A stretch of DNA of 64,000 nucleotides from assembly GCF_963678635.1 (NCBI RefSeq), contig NC_087069.1, positions 2,242,166-2,306,165 on the forward strand, written 5' to 3'. Both the position numbers and the translations under genes were made by a program. This DNA is from Symsagittifera roscoffensis (taxonomy: Eukaryota; Xenacoelomorpha; Acoela; Convolutidae). Below the pieces are notes generated by a model. The model was not told where the DNA came from. It did no database searches and worked only from the letters and a program-made list of their open reading frames with translations. Below are positions 22,818 through 34,263 of this stretch, in pieces. Positions within the stretch are counted from its first letter, which is position 1; the number at the start of each line of letters is the position of its first letter.

Positions 22818-24810
22818 TCAAGTCCTATGTTTAAAAATGAATTTATTGTGTATTAACTGGGTTTTGTTGTTGAAAAATATTGTTGTAAGATGTTGGGTTA
22901 TTTCTAGAAGGTCGTATTTGTTCATTTCGTGTGTATGGTTCAAAAGTATCTGGTTGGTCAATATTCTAAAAACAAAGTCTTTGGCTTCAATAAAATTGTT
23001 GATTTTTTCGATTTTAGTATTCTCCATCATCTGATGGAAAATAATGTGTTGTTTAGTAAGGAGGTTGATTTCTTGTATGGTATCTATTTGTATTATTTTT
23101 ATTTTGTTGAAAAAATGGTTAATTTCACTTTGTTCTTGTGAGGATCGTGGTTGATTGTTAAAATTTACTGAGTTTGAAGTCGGTTGTGGTATATTTTGAC
23201 TTTGTGTATATGAGTAATTTTGAGTATTCATATTAGAAGTTTTTGTTGTTTTTGGTCTATTTACATAGTAATAATTATGTTTTGCACAGTTTATTTTTAT
23301 GTGATGTTTGTTGTTTGTATGATAGTTTTGTTACTGGTGGAAAGATTGGGTAATCCACTTTTGAATATTTTTGTGCAACAGAGGGTTTTACTGTGGATTG
23401 TATAAGTTTTTGCTGTAGCATTGGGTTTTTCGGTTTTTGACTTGTAAAATTGAGTTGAATAAGTGAAAATCTTCGTTGCGCTTCTATCGTTGTTATTGTT
23501 TCAACTATTTCTTTGCTTACAAAATATGATGGGGTTTGTAAATCTTGTTACATAAGATTTCTTGTTCCAATTAAGTTGTCATGATTTATAAAAGCAGAGT
23601 TTCAACTATTATTTCCTGTTTTTTTCAGAGAAGAATGAATTAAAGTTTAAGGTGTTGCGTTAATTGTAAGTGGGTATAGTCTAACATAATCTTTGTGAAT
23701 AGAGATTGTGCTAATTGCTTGACTTTGTCTAGTTGGTATATATCTGTTGGTTTATCAATAAATGATTCATGAGACCATTCAGGTTCCCAAACATAATCTG
23801 ATTGTTCTGCTAGTACGGTTTCGTCATCTGTATTTTGTGGTCTAAAGTTTTTTCTGGCTTGTGCAACAATGTAAATAAAATAATCGATTATGAACCAAGC
23901 TAAGATTTTTTTAAATCGTGTTTAACATGTTGTGTTATGTCATTGCTAGTTAGATCTTCTCGGATTGCATTTAAAAATTTTGAAAATATGTTTAATTCTT
24001 GTCGTGCAGTTGTATGTCGAGATGTTCGAGTTGGTGAATCGCTTTGAGCTACTTTCATTTCTAATATAGATGTATAGCTATAGATAAGTGAGAATACATA
24101 ATTTGAGAATATTGAATTTGCTTTTTGTGAGTTTTGGTGGTGTATACTTTTGATGTATTGTGTAAAAATTTGTGAAAATTCGATATCTACGTCATCAGTT
24201 TGAATGAGATATCTGTCATGAAATGCGTTTGGTGATTTGATTTCTGTTGTGTAGATTCCATATTGTGATTGTGAGACTACATATACCTTTGAGATAAAGG
24301 TCAAGAAGTTGTCTTTTGATTTTTACATCGGGAAATTCTCTTGTGCACGGGCATTCTCCTTTTTCGAATAAATTTGCGATTAAATTTTGGCAAAATTGTA
24401 CCTGTCCTTGAGCGTCAATTATTGGATGTTTTAAAAATGGAAAAACTGCGAGTCTTCATTTCGAATCACGTTTGTGTTGTATGAGTGTTGGCGTGTAATT
24501 TTCAATGTGTCTTCTTGGTTGATTCCAATTGTACCAACATAGTGTATTCTTTGTTTAACAAATTTTTATTCTTCGTTTCTCTTTTTTTTATGCTGGTGAC
24601 GTGGTTTCTGAGTCATTGAAATATATTTGATCGTCAATTTGATGGTTTTTATTTATTGAGTCTTTTAAATTGTGAAGTTCTTTTATTGCGGTTGTTTCTG
24701 ATTCTGAGACTGCGTTTCTTTGTTTTCAAAGTCTTTTCCTAATAATTTGTTTTTGTTCGTTAAAAATTTTTCTTCTTAGTGTTTTTCTTTTTGTTTTTAT
24801 GCATCCTATT
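22818..24810 (-). pseudogene. Gag-like region of the retroelement
   Basis: Minus-strand fragments 24304-23900 (134 codons) and 23231-22818 (137 codons), plus weaker coding between 24810 and 24590 with a Lys/Arg-rich start, precede the nucleocapsid-like part. They are helical and Gln/Asn/Ile/Lys-rich, as gag matrix/capsid often is, but no capsid motif is certain. The call rests on position between the leader and the nucleocapsid/protease. Confidence 0.45.
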
Positions 24811-24949
24811 GACAGTCTGTTTGGTGTGATTACGAGGTCTTATCTTTCGTCGTTAATTAAGCAGTTGTGTATTATAATTGTTTTTTTGTTTCCTAAATTG
24901 TCTCTTGACATAAGGCTTAGGATGATGGATGCAAAATTTGGATTAGTGA

Positions 24950-25861
24950 TGTCTTATGTCTTAAACTGTTAGTTCTTACGATTTTTTGTGGTTAGCTTAA
25001 CCTGGGTTGTATTTGTTGGGTTCGAGAGAAAAGCGTATATCGATCCGTGAGAACTGATGTCAGAATTCGTGAAAATTCTTACTTAGGGAAGGTGATTTGT
25101 GATCAAGGGTTGGAGAATAGTAAATCGATCCACAAGGTTCAGGTAAAATTAGAACGCAAGTGGTTCGTTAGATACTATTTTATGACTCACTCAGTTTAAG
25201 TGTTTTAGCCTGGGTCATCTAAGAGGAGGGGATCAAGAGAAGGATGAAGTTATTCACTGTTTATCCTAATTAAAACGGTTAGCTATTTGAAAAATTTCTA
25301 ATAATTCTGAGTCTTTGATAAAGGTTTGGTAGTGAATCGACGTTTCAGGGCGTTAGTAGACACTAAATAAATTGGGAGGGGGAGAATGAAATTGTTCAAT
25401 TTGATCCAAGGATAAGCCTTGATGATCAGTAGTTTAGATATAATTTAATTTAATTTGAAGATCCAAGGGAAATCTTGATGGTCTGTTATTTAAATTGAAA
25501 TTAATTAAGTGAAAACAAGGATAGGCCTTGATAGTTTATCAATAAAGGGTTATGTTAAAAAGGTTAAGTTTTAGTTTTGATGATTGTTAGTTTTGATATT
25601 TGCTGTTATGTTTTAGGTGATGAAGCTGGGCTGAGGAGATGACTTATATACACTAACGATGTATGATTTATACTAAATAATTTTTGTATTTGTATATTCA
25701 GTAAATATTTTTCAAGATGTTTTATAATTTACAGCTGATTTAAGGAAAACGACAAATTTTGTTTTTATCAGTCGTTCTTGTATAGTTATTAGGTGTACCA
25801 CCATGAAAGGTTATTGAAGATGATTCTTCAAAATTTTATGCCAGTAAATGAAAACTTAAAT
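24950..25861. other. Retroelement leader, no gene seen
   Basis: Between gag and the small ORF next to the primer-binding site. A mildly repetitive run at 25390-25560 repeats an AAGGATAAGCCTTGATGATC-like motif three times. It could hold packaging or splicing signals; none can be shown. Confidence 0.4.
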
Positions 25862-26068
25862 TTACTGCTGGTAACTTCTATATACAAAAGTTTGATCACG
25901 TCTTTGTTGTACAATCATGAAATCGATTGGTAGATTTCTTCCTAGTCGTATGTCGGCTCTTGTTCGACGTCTTCTTCCAATACCGGGTAGTTCTCGTATT
26001 GTTCGGAATATTGGATCTGATCTATTGAGGCGTAGAGACATATCTACTAAGTTCTTATCATTTAACAT
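25862..26068 (-). CDS. Small Arg-rich ORF just after the primer-binding site
   Basis: A 68-codon intact frame starting at ATG 26068, about 75 bp inside the element from the primer-binding site. It is strongly basic in the middle (GIGRRRRTRADIRLGRN) and ends with an acidic/aromatic tail. It is the only fragment in the leader with protein-like composition and no break. Possible roles are a leader peptide, the first exon of a spliced env message, or a basic RNA-binding accessory protein; all are inference. It may also be chance. Confidence 0.35.
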   Translation of the reverse strand: MLNDKNLVDMSLRLNRSDPIFRTIRELPGIGRRRRTRADIRLGRNLPIDFMIVQQRRDQTFVYRSYQQ

Positions 26069-26140
26069 TTTTGAAATGTTGTATTTGTCTAACTCTAATC
26101 TACTTTTCGTCTAATTCTTGGTTAGTTAAGGTCTGTTGGA

Positions 26141-26157
26141 GACTTTTGGTCGCACCA
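26141..26157 (-). promoter_or_regulatory. Primer-binding site
   Basis: Two bases after the 5' LTR, the minus strand reads TGGTGCGACCAAAAGTC. It begins with TGG, complementary to the CCA end of a tRNA. I could not match it to a specific tRNA by memory. Confidence 0.65.
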
Positions 26158-26159
26158 GA

Positions 26160-26536
26160 TGAGTTATATCCTTTTGGGTAAACTCATAGAGTAATTTCAG
26201 ATAAGGTACATCGTCTGCTCGTCACGCTATCTTATTTTCAGCCGGATGATTCTTGCAACTTCTTAGTCTAATACCAATCTTATTCTTACTCTTATATCTC
26301 CGAGTCTCAATAGATCTAGTGTAGATCGGTTTATGCGAGTTAGTTCCAGAATGAGAACAACTGTTTTCTAAGCTTAATTCAAATTGTTCTGGTGTTGAAA
26401 CTACAGGTGTTTTCAACACTTACAAATAAGTGGGTTGTTAGTTTGATGGAGTATGATTGGTTGGTGTTCAATATTTTATAGAGATAAAATATCATAATAA
26501 TAACCAATGATAAATACTAGTTTAGATCTGGTTCCA
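26160..26536 (-). repeat. 5' LTR of the retroelement
   Basis: Direct repeat of 9607-9982. Read on the coding strand it runs TG...CA and is followed by the primer-binding site, which fixes it as the 5' LTR. Confidence 0.9.
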
Positions 26537-26540
26537 CAAA
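26537..26540. other. Target-site duplication, right copy (CAAA)
   Basis: Matches CAAA at 9603-9606; the two together define the element's insertion site. Confidence 0.75.
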
Positions 26541-27385
26541 ATTGAGGTAAATTTACCTAAAAAAGTACTTTACGTCACCTCAACACTTAGGAAAAAAAGT
26601 GCTCACCTTAACCCTACCTCAAGCCACCTCAACTATCACCTTAACTCATCTGAAGTTGACCTTAAAACTTGTGGTGGAACTACCCTAAACTTTATATTAG
26701 TCACCCCATAATTACCTGAAGATGTTACTTAAACTAAGACGGCAAATCTACCTTAGTTCACCTAAACTATTATTTTCACTCGCCTCAACTTTACACTAAG
26801 ACGTGAGTTGGAATTGAGTTGACTTTTACCTTGAGTTAACCCAAGCTGTTACATTTTGATAAGAAAAGTTGCTTTTTAAAATCAAAGCAATAGGGTTTTG
26901 ATTTAAGCTAGACCCATTTTAAACACAGAAAGTAGTTGAAAAACTGGAAGCTTAACATATTACCATCAAGCGTTTAAGGAAACACATTTGGACTCGTAAT
27001 GCATTTTTTCAGCTTTTCCGATTGTTATGAACGTAAGCCACAAAATAAACATTTCTGTGTTCATACTTAACCAATTTTTATAAAAATATAATACAAATAT
27101 AAACTATTTGTAATAAAGCACAAAACTGAAAGTGAACAAGGGGGGTATAGGGCGTTGGTCCACCACTACCTCACATAAAGGGTTGTAGAAGATTAAGTAT
27201 CAGTATCAAAAACTCTCTAAAAAGTTGAGGTGAAGTAACATTAAATCATTCAAGGAAAGAGGTAAAACAGTTCAGGTAAAGTTATCTTAAGCCACTCAAT
27301 GTAAATGGTTGTTAAGGTAAAATTTACCTCAACTCTGCCTTGAAAAAACTTAAGGTAACTTTTTACCTTAAAAATAAAGGTTACT
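26541..27385. repeat. ACCTYAAC-rich repeat with inverted ends
   Basis: Short motifs ACCTCAAC/ACCTTAAC and their complements recur many times at irregular spacing. Near the ends TTGAGGTAAATTTACC (about 26543) and GGTAAAATTTACCTCAAC (about 27318) are inverted relative to each other, suggesting a short inverted-repeat element. No protein. It starts directly against the right LTR flank. Confidence 0.5.
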
Positions 27386-27419
27386 AAATATTTTCGTTCA
27401 TCAAAAAAATAAAAAAAAC

Positions 27420-27626
27420 TTGCTGATCTTTTTTAAAGCAATTCAGAGCAGTACGAGTAGTTTCAATTGTAAAAAGGAACAGCTAAAAACTGAAAAAAAA
27501 GTTAAATTTTATTGCACCATCAAGTTTTGTCACCTCAGTCAGTTGCTTAACCCCAATACTCTGAAAGACGTCGCTTTTGTTTTAAATGACAAGGTTTCAA
27601 GAGATCAAAGCATTTTCAAAAATTAA
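27420..27626 (+). other. Unassigned short ORF
   Basis: 68 codons, Lys/Phe/Ser-rich, no recognised motif. It lies between two repeat blocks and is listed only because nothing else occupies the stretch; probably chance. Confidence 0.1.
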
Positions 27627-27632
27627 TACCCT

Positions 27633-28015
27633 CCCGCACTGACAAAAATGGTTTCCGGTCGATTTAAATTGATTTTAAATCGATTTTAAATCGATCCAAA
27701 TCGATAAACCATGTACATTTTACGCATTTAAATGGATTTTTACGCACTTACATGGATTTAAATTGATGTTTTTGAAAAATTTAAATCGATTTAAGTGTCT
27801 AAAAAATCGATTTAAATCGATTTCGATGGATTTTCCGACTCACTAAAATCCATCCGAATCTCACTTAAGTCCATCAAAATCTCACTTAAATCCATTTTAA
27901 TTCAATTTAAATTGATCTTTTTGAAAATTTTAAATCAATTTAAGTGTCTAAAAAATCGATTTAAATCGATTTCGATGGATTTTACGACTCACTAAAATCA
28001 ATTTTTTTGACTAAC
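27633..28015. repeat. AAATCGAT-rich repeat with terminus CCCGCACTGACAAAAATGG
   Basis: It begins with CCCGCACTGACAAAAATGG and continues as degenerate runs of ATCGATTTAAATCGATT-like sequence. A second locus at about 53940-54199 ends with the complement of the same terminus, CCATTTTGTCAGTGCGGG, after similar ATCGAT runs, so this is a dispersed family with a defined end. Confidence 0.6.
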
Positions 28016-28029
28016 AAGGCAAAAAAACA

Positions 28030-28430
28030 TGCAATTTAGAAAACTAATTGAAATACTTTATTTTTGATTTTTTAAATAAAAACACACGTGCCAGATGTTT
28101 CAGAATTCAAAAAATTAATAAAAAAAGTAAAAATAAATCAGATTTTTAGCTCAAAAATTTGCAATAAAATTTTTAAAAACTATCAATGTAAATCTGATAT
28201 TGGGCAAACACCAATGTAGTAAAAAAGTTCGCTGAAAATCAAGGTTTGACCTAAAAATTATTTAACGAAAATCTAGAAAATTATAATAAAAATCAGATTT
28301 TGTGCATTAACATATGTAACAAATCAAGAAAATTGTCAAAATAAACCAGATTTTGAGCTCAAAAATATGCAATGAAATCATAGAAAATCATCATTGTAAA
28401 TCAGATTTTGAGTTCAAAAATGTTCCATTC
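28030..28430. repeat. Degenerate CAGATTTTGAGCTCAAAAAT repeats
   Basis: Four to five diverged copies of an AT-rich unit of roughly 75-100 bp marked by TCAGATTTTGAGCTCAAAAA followed by GCAATAAAAT. Noncoding. Confidence 0.5.
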
Positions 28431-28511
28431 TTAAGATTGTTTTGCTTCTTTTTCTTTTGAATGTGACGTTCATTTGTTGCATCGACATTCAGCACAGTAA
28501 CAGCCTAAGAC

Positions 28512-31500
28512 GGCACAGGCAGAGAACCAGCCAAGCACAAGCGACGAAGCCAACTGCGTCAGAGGCCTAAGCAGCATAGTAAAATTTGATATATATCAAA
28601 ATACATCACACAACTTAACACAAGGCAAACAGTGCGCGAGCAAGTGCACAGTTTGCCATCCCCTCAGCTAAACTGAAAGCCTCAAGAGCGCCGCGAACAA
28701 GCAAACTTTAACCTTAGACACCAGACTAGGCAAAAAGCCACTTGGGCTGAGCAGGCAACGCAAAAAAAGAACCTAAGCTAGCACTAGGGGAGGGGAGAAC
28801 ACACATACCTGAGGTTGACGAGACGGTCCAGAAAGACAACTGCTGCACCAGGCAACACAGGCAGAGAACCAACCAAGCACAAGCAACGAAGCCAACTGCG
28901 CCTGAGGCCTAAGCAGCATAGTAAAATTTGATATATACCAAATTATATCAGACAACACAACACAAGGCAAACAGTGCGCGAGCAAACGCACAGTTTGCCA
29001 ACCCCCTCAGCTAAACTGAAAGCCTCAAGAGCGCCGCGAACAAGCAGCCTTAACCTTAGACACCAGACTAAGCAAAAAGCCACTTGGGCTGAGCAGGCAA
29101 CGCAAAAAAAGAACTTAAGCTAGCACTAAGGGAGAGTAGAACACATATATCTGAGGTTGAAGAGACGGTTCAGGAAGACAACTGCTGCATCAGGCAACGC
29201 AGGCAGAGAACCAGCCAAGCACAAGCGACGAAGCCATCTGCTTCTGAGGCCTAAACAGCATAGTAAAATTTGATATATACCAAATTATATCAGACAACAC
29301 AAAACAAGGCAAACAGTGCGCGAGCAAACGCACAGTTTGTCAACCCCCTCAGCTAAACTGAAAACCTCAAGAGCGCCGCGAACAAGCAACCTTAACCTTA
29401 GACACAAGACTAAGCAAAAAACCACTTGGGCTGAGCAGGCAACGCAAAAAAGGAACCTAAGCTAGCACTTGGGGAGGGGAGAACAACACATATACCTGAG
29501 GTTGAAGAGACGGTCCAGGAAGACAACTGCTGCACCAGGCAACACAGGCAGAGAACCAGCCAAGCACAAGCAACGAAGCCAACTGCGCCTGAGGCCTAAA
29601 CAGCATAGTAAAATTTGATATATACCAAATTATATCAGACAACACAAAACAAGGCAAACAGTGCGCGAGCAAACGCACAGTTTGCCAACCCCCTCAGCTA
29701 AACTGAAAGCCTCAAGAGCGCCGCGAACAGGCAATCTTAACTTTAGACACCAGACCAAGCAAAAAGCCACTTGGGCTGAGCAGGCAACACAAAAAAAGAA
29801 CCTAAGCTAGCACTAGGGAAGAGTAGAACACATTTATCTGAGGTTGAAGAGACGGTTCAGGAAGACAACTGCTGCATCAGGCAACACAGGCAGAGAACCA
29901 TTCAAGCACAAGCGACGAAGCCATCTGCTCCTGAGGCCTAAACAGCATAGTAAAAATTGATATATATCAAATTACATCAGACAAAACAACACAAGGCAAA
30001 CAGCGCGCGAGCAAATGCACAGTTTGTCAACCCCCTCAGCTAAACTGAAAACCTCAAGAGCGCCGCGAACAAGCAACCTTAACCTTAGACACAAGACTAA
30101 GCAAAAAACCACTTGGGCTGAGCAGGCAACGCAAAAAAGGAACCTAAGCTAGCACTTGGGGAGGGGAGAACAACACATATACCTGAGGTTGAAGAGACGG
30201 TCCAGGAAGACAACTGCTGCACCAGGCAACACAGGCAGAGAACCAGCCAAGCACAAGCAACGAAGCCAACTGCGCCTGAGGCCTAAACAGCATAGTAAAA
30301 TTTGATATATATCAAATTACATCAGACAACACAACAAGGCAAACAGTGCGCGAGAAAATGCACAATTTGCCAACCCTCAGCTAAACTGAAAGCCTCAAGA
30401 GCACCGCGAACAAGCAACCTTAACTTTTCGCCACGAGACTAAGCAAAAAGTCACTTGGGCTGAGCAGGCAACACAAAAAAAGAACCTAAGCTAGCACTAG
30501 GGAGGGGAGAACAACACACATACCTGAGGTTGAAGAGACGGTCCAGGAAGACAACTGCAGTACCAAGAAACACAGGCAGAGAACCAGCCAAGCACAAGCG
30601 ACGAAGCCAACTGCGCCAGAGGCCTAAACAGCAATGAAAAATTTAATAAAAAACTTACTAAATCACACAACACAACACAAAGCAAACAGTGCGCGAGCAA
30701 ATGCACAGTTTGCCAACCCCCTCAGCTAAACTGAAAGCCTCAAGAGCGCCGCGAACAAGCAACTTTAACTTTAGAAGCCAGACTAAGCAAAAAGTCACTT
30801 GGGCTGAGCAGGCAACGCAAAAAAAGAACCTAAGATAGCACTAGGGAAGGGGAGAACACACATACCTGAGGTTGAAGAGACGGTCCAGGAAGACAACTGC
30901 AGTACCAAGAAACACAGGCAGAGAACCAGCCAAGCACAAGCAACGAAGCCAACTGCGCTTGAGGCCTAAGCAGCATAGTAAAATTTGATATATACCAAAT
31001 TATATCAGATAACACAACACAAGGCAAACAGTGCGCGAGCAAACGCACAGTTTGCCAACGCCCTCAGCTAAACTGAAAGCCTCAAGAGCGCCGCGAACAG
31101 GCAATCTTAACTTTAGACACCAGACTAAGCAAAAAGCCGCTTGGGCTGAGCAGGCAACACAAAAAAAGAACCTAAGCTAGCACTAGGGGAGAGTAGAACA
31201 CATTTATCTGAGGTTGAAGAGACGGTTCAGGAAGACAACTGCTGCATCAGGCAACACAGGCAGAGAACCAGCCGAGCACAAGAGACGAAGCCATCTGCTC
31301 CTGAGGCCTAAACAGCTTAGTAAAATTTGATATATATCAAATTACATCAGACAACACAACAAGGCAAACAGTGCGCGAGCAAATGCACAATTTGCCAACC
31401 CCCTCAGCTAAACTGAAAGCCTCAAGAGCGCCGCGAACAAGCAACTTTAACTTTAGACACCAGACTAAGCAAAAAACCACTTGGGCTGAGCAGGCAACAC

Positions 31501-33574
31501 AAAAAAAGAACCTAAGCTAGCACTAGGGGAGAGTAGAACACATTTATCTGAGGTTGAAGAGACGGTTCAGGAAGACAACTGCTGCATCAGGCAACACAGG
31601 CAGAGAACCAGCCAAGCACAAGAGACGAAGCCATCTGCTCCTGAGGCCTAAACAGCTTAGTAAAATTTGATATATATCAAATTACATCAGACAACACAAC
31701 CAAGGCAAACAGTGCGCAAGCAAACGCACAGTTTTGCCAACGCCCTCAGCTAAACTGAAAGCCTCAAGAGCGCCGCGAACAGGCAATCTTAACTTTAGAC
31801 ACCAGACTAAGCAAAAAGCCACTTGGGCTGAGCAGGCAACACAAAAAAGAACCTAAGCTAGCACTAGGGGAGAGTAGAACACATTTATCTGAGATTGAAG
31901 AGACGGTTCAGGAAGACAACTGCTGCATCAGGCAACACAGGCAGAGAACCAGCCAAGCACAAGCGACGAAGCCATCTGCTCCTGAGGCCTAAACAGCATA
32001 GTAAAATTTGATATATATCAAATTACATCAGATAACACAACAAGGCAAACAAAGCGCTAGCAAATGCACAATTTGCCAACCCACTCAGCTAAACTGAAAG
32101 CCTCAAGAGCGCCGCGAACAAGCAACCTTAACTTTTCGCCACCAGACTAAGCAAAAAGTCACTTGGGCTGAGCAGGCAACACAAAAAAAGAACCTAAGCT
32201 AGCACTAGGGGAGGGGAGAACAACACACATACCTGAGGTTGAGGAGACGGTCCAGGAAGACAACTGCAGTACCAAGAAACACAGGCAGAGAACCAGCCAA
32301 GCACAAACGACGAAGCCAACTGCGCCAGAGGCCTAAACAGCAATGAAAAATTTAATAAAAATCTTACTAAATCACACAACACAACACAAAGCAAGCAGTG
32401 CCCGAGCAAATGCACAGTTTGCCAACCCCCTCAGCTAAACTGAAAGCCTCAAGAGCGCCGCGAACAAGCAACTTTAACTTTTGACACCAGACTAAGCAAA
32501 AAGCCACTTGGGCTGAGCAGGCAACGCAAAAAAAGAACCTAAGCTAGCACTAGGGAAGGGGAGAACACACATACCTGAGGTTGAAGAGACGGTCCAGGAA
32601 GACAACTGCTGCACCAGGCAACACAAGCAGAGAACCAACCAAGCACAAGCAACGAAGCCAACTGCGCCTGAGGCCTAAACAGCATTGAAAAGTTTAATAC
32701 AAATCGTACTAAATCACACAACTCAACACAAGGCAAACAGTGCGCGAGCAAATGCACAGTTTGTCAACCCCCGCAGCTAAACTGAAAGCCTCAAGAGCGC
32801 CGCGAACAAGCAACCTTAACCTTAGACACCAGATTAAGCAAAAAACCACTTGGGCTGAGCAGGCAACGCAAAAAAAAGAACCTAAGCTAGCACTAGGGGA
32901 GGGGAGAACACACATAGCTGAGGTTGAAGAGACGGTCCAGGAAGACAACTGCTGCACCAGGCAACACAGGCAGAGAACCAGCCATGCACAATTGACGAAG
33001 CCTACTGCCCAGAGGCCTAAACAGCATTGAAATGTTTAATACAAATCGTACTAAATCACACAACTCAACACAAGGCAAACAGTGCGCGAGCAAATGCACA
33101 GTTTGTCAACCCCCTCAGCTAAACTGAAAGCCTCAAGAGCGCCCGCGAACAAGCAACCTTAACCTTAGACACCAGACTAAGCAAAAAACCACTTGGGCTG
33201 AGCAGGCAACGCAAAAAAAGAACCTAAGCTAGCACTAGGGGAGGGAAGAACAACAAACATACCTGAGGTTGAAGAGACGGTCCAGGAAGACAACTACTGT
33301 ACCAGGAATCACAGGCAGAGAATCAACCAAGCACAATCGACGAAGCCAACTGCCCAGATGCCTAAACAGCATTGAAAAGTTTAATACAAAGCGTACTAAA
33401 TCACACAACACAACACAAGCCAAACAGTGCGCGAGCAAATGCACAGTTTGCCAACCCGCTCAGCTAAACTGAAAGCCTCAAGAGCGCCGCGAACAAGCAA
33501 CCTTAACTTTAGACACCAGACTAAGCAAAAAGCCACTTGGGCTGAGCAGGCAACGCAAAAAAAGATGCTCAGCT
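28512..33574. repeat. ~343-bp satellite array, about 15 units
   Basis: Phased on TTGGGCTGAGCAGGCAAC at about 28742, 29083, 29426, 29771, 30113, 30454, 30799, 31141, 31481, 31823, 32163, 32509, 32850, 33193 and 33538: spacing 340-346, mean about 343. Two main unit types alternate by one variable block: GTAAAATTTGATATATA (most units) and a GAAAAATTTAATA/GAAAAGTTTAATAC form (units near 30630, 32340, 32685, 33025 and 33370). Most units can be translated on the minus strand into a hydrophobic ORF of 68-73 codons with a Cys-rich tail. The array runs into the N gap, so its true length is unknown. Confidence 0.95.
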
Positions 33575-33774
33575 NNNNNNNNNNNNNNNNNNNNNNNNNN
33601 NNNNNNNNNNNNNNNNNNNNNNNNNNNNNNNNNNNNNNNNNNNNNNNNNNNNNNNNNNNNNNNNNNNNNNNNNNNNNNNNNNNNNNNNNNNNNNNNNNNN
33701 NNNNNNNNNNNNNNNNNNNNNNNNNNNNNNNNNNNNNNNNNNNNNNNNNNNNNNNNNNNNNNNNNNNNNNNNNN
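33575..33774. other. Assembly gap, 200 N
   Basis: A run of N of the size often used for gaps of unknown length. It falls at the end of the satellite array, the likely cause of the break. Confidence 1.
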
Positions 33775-33799
33775 AAAAAAAACATTAACCAAGACGTTT

Positions 33800-34178
33800 C
33801 ATAACATAAAAGAAATTTTTGGCACTCCCAAGCAAAAAATATTGACATGTGTAGATAGCTTCTTTCAATTAAATGGGCCAGGTCACGAAGCTGCCCCCTC
33901 CTGTTTCTAGTTCCGAAATCATCTAGCTTGAAGAACCGGGCAGACGCGATGGCATAACCGAACTCCCTTTGGAGCCGCTTATTCATTTCCGTTACAGGAT
34001 TGCGCCACATCTGAGTTCGGCGATCGGATAGTATGTGTTGATCCCTCCGAAGGAGAAATGCGCAGATGCGCACTTTAATGTTTGATCTCAGAGAATTCAA
34101 GAAACTCCTAAGGTTATCTATAATTGCTTCCACTCGAAGACTGTTGAGATCATTATTTCCTACTATAATTAACTTCAT
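33800..34178 (-). pseudogene. SGNH/GDSL-hydrolase-like fragment
   Basis: The minus-strand frame from ATG 34178 contains IIVGNNDLNSL, a GxND motif like block III of SGNH hydrolases. A strand-helix with ICAFLLRRDQHI follows, and then the NxRL-type segment VTEMNKRLQREFGY. This order resembles the esterase-like domains found in ORF1 of CR1-like non-LTR elements and in many lineage-specific invertebrate proteins. The N-terminal block with the catalytic Ser and the C-terminal Asp/His block are not seen. An in-frame stop sits just upstream of the ATG and the frame fades into the gap. It may be an exon or a transposon remnant. Confidence 0.45.
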
Positions 34179-34263
34179 ACTTCATGGTAGTTTTTCGCCT
34201 TTTGGCTCAAACCTGCTAAATGCCCCGTTCGCCTTCCGCCAACAGCATCATATGCAACTCTAA

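Larger units (their letters stand above)
9607..26536 (-). mobile_element. 16.9-kb env-bearing LTR retroelement (Gypsy/Metaviridae-like)
   Basis: Two direct repeats of about 376 bp (9607-9982 and 26160-26536) bound the element. Each starts TG and ends CA on the plus strand and is flanked outside by the same tetranucleotide CAAA (9603-9606 and 26537-26540), the expected target-site duplication. The coding strand is minus, so the right LTR is the 5' LTR. In transcription order I see a primer-binding site, a small Arg-rich ORF, gag, a DSG-type protease, RT, RNase H, integrase, a Pro/Ser-rich region and an env-like glycoprotein region. The order protease-RT-RH-IN is that of Gypsy elements and retroviruses. 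The LTRs are roughly 92% alike by eye and every gene contains stops or frameshifts, so the copy is old and inactive. At 16.9 kb it is much longer than typical Gypsy elements (5-8 kb); long stretches at 9.98-11.1 and 24.95-25.86 kb show no gene. Confidence 0.9.

Noticed and set aside
28512-33574. Satellite considered as a CRISPR array
   Set aside because: Units of ~343 bp are wholly repetitive with no unique spacers, and the DNA is eukaryotic.
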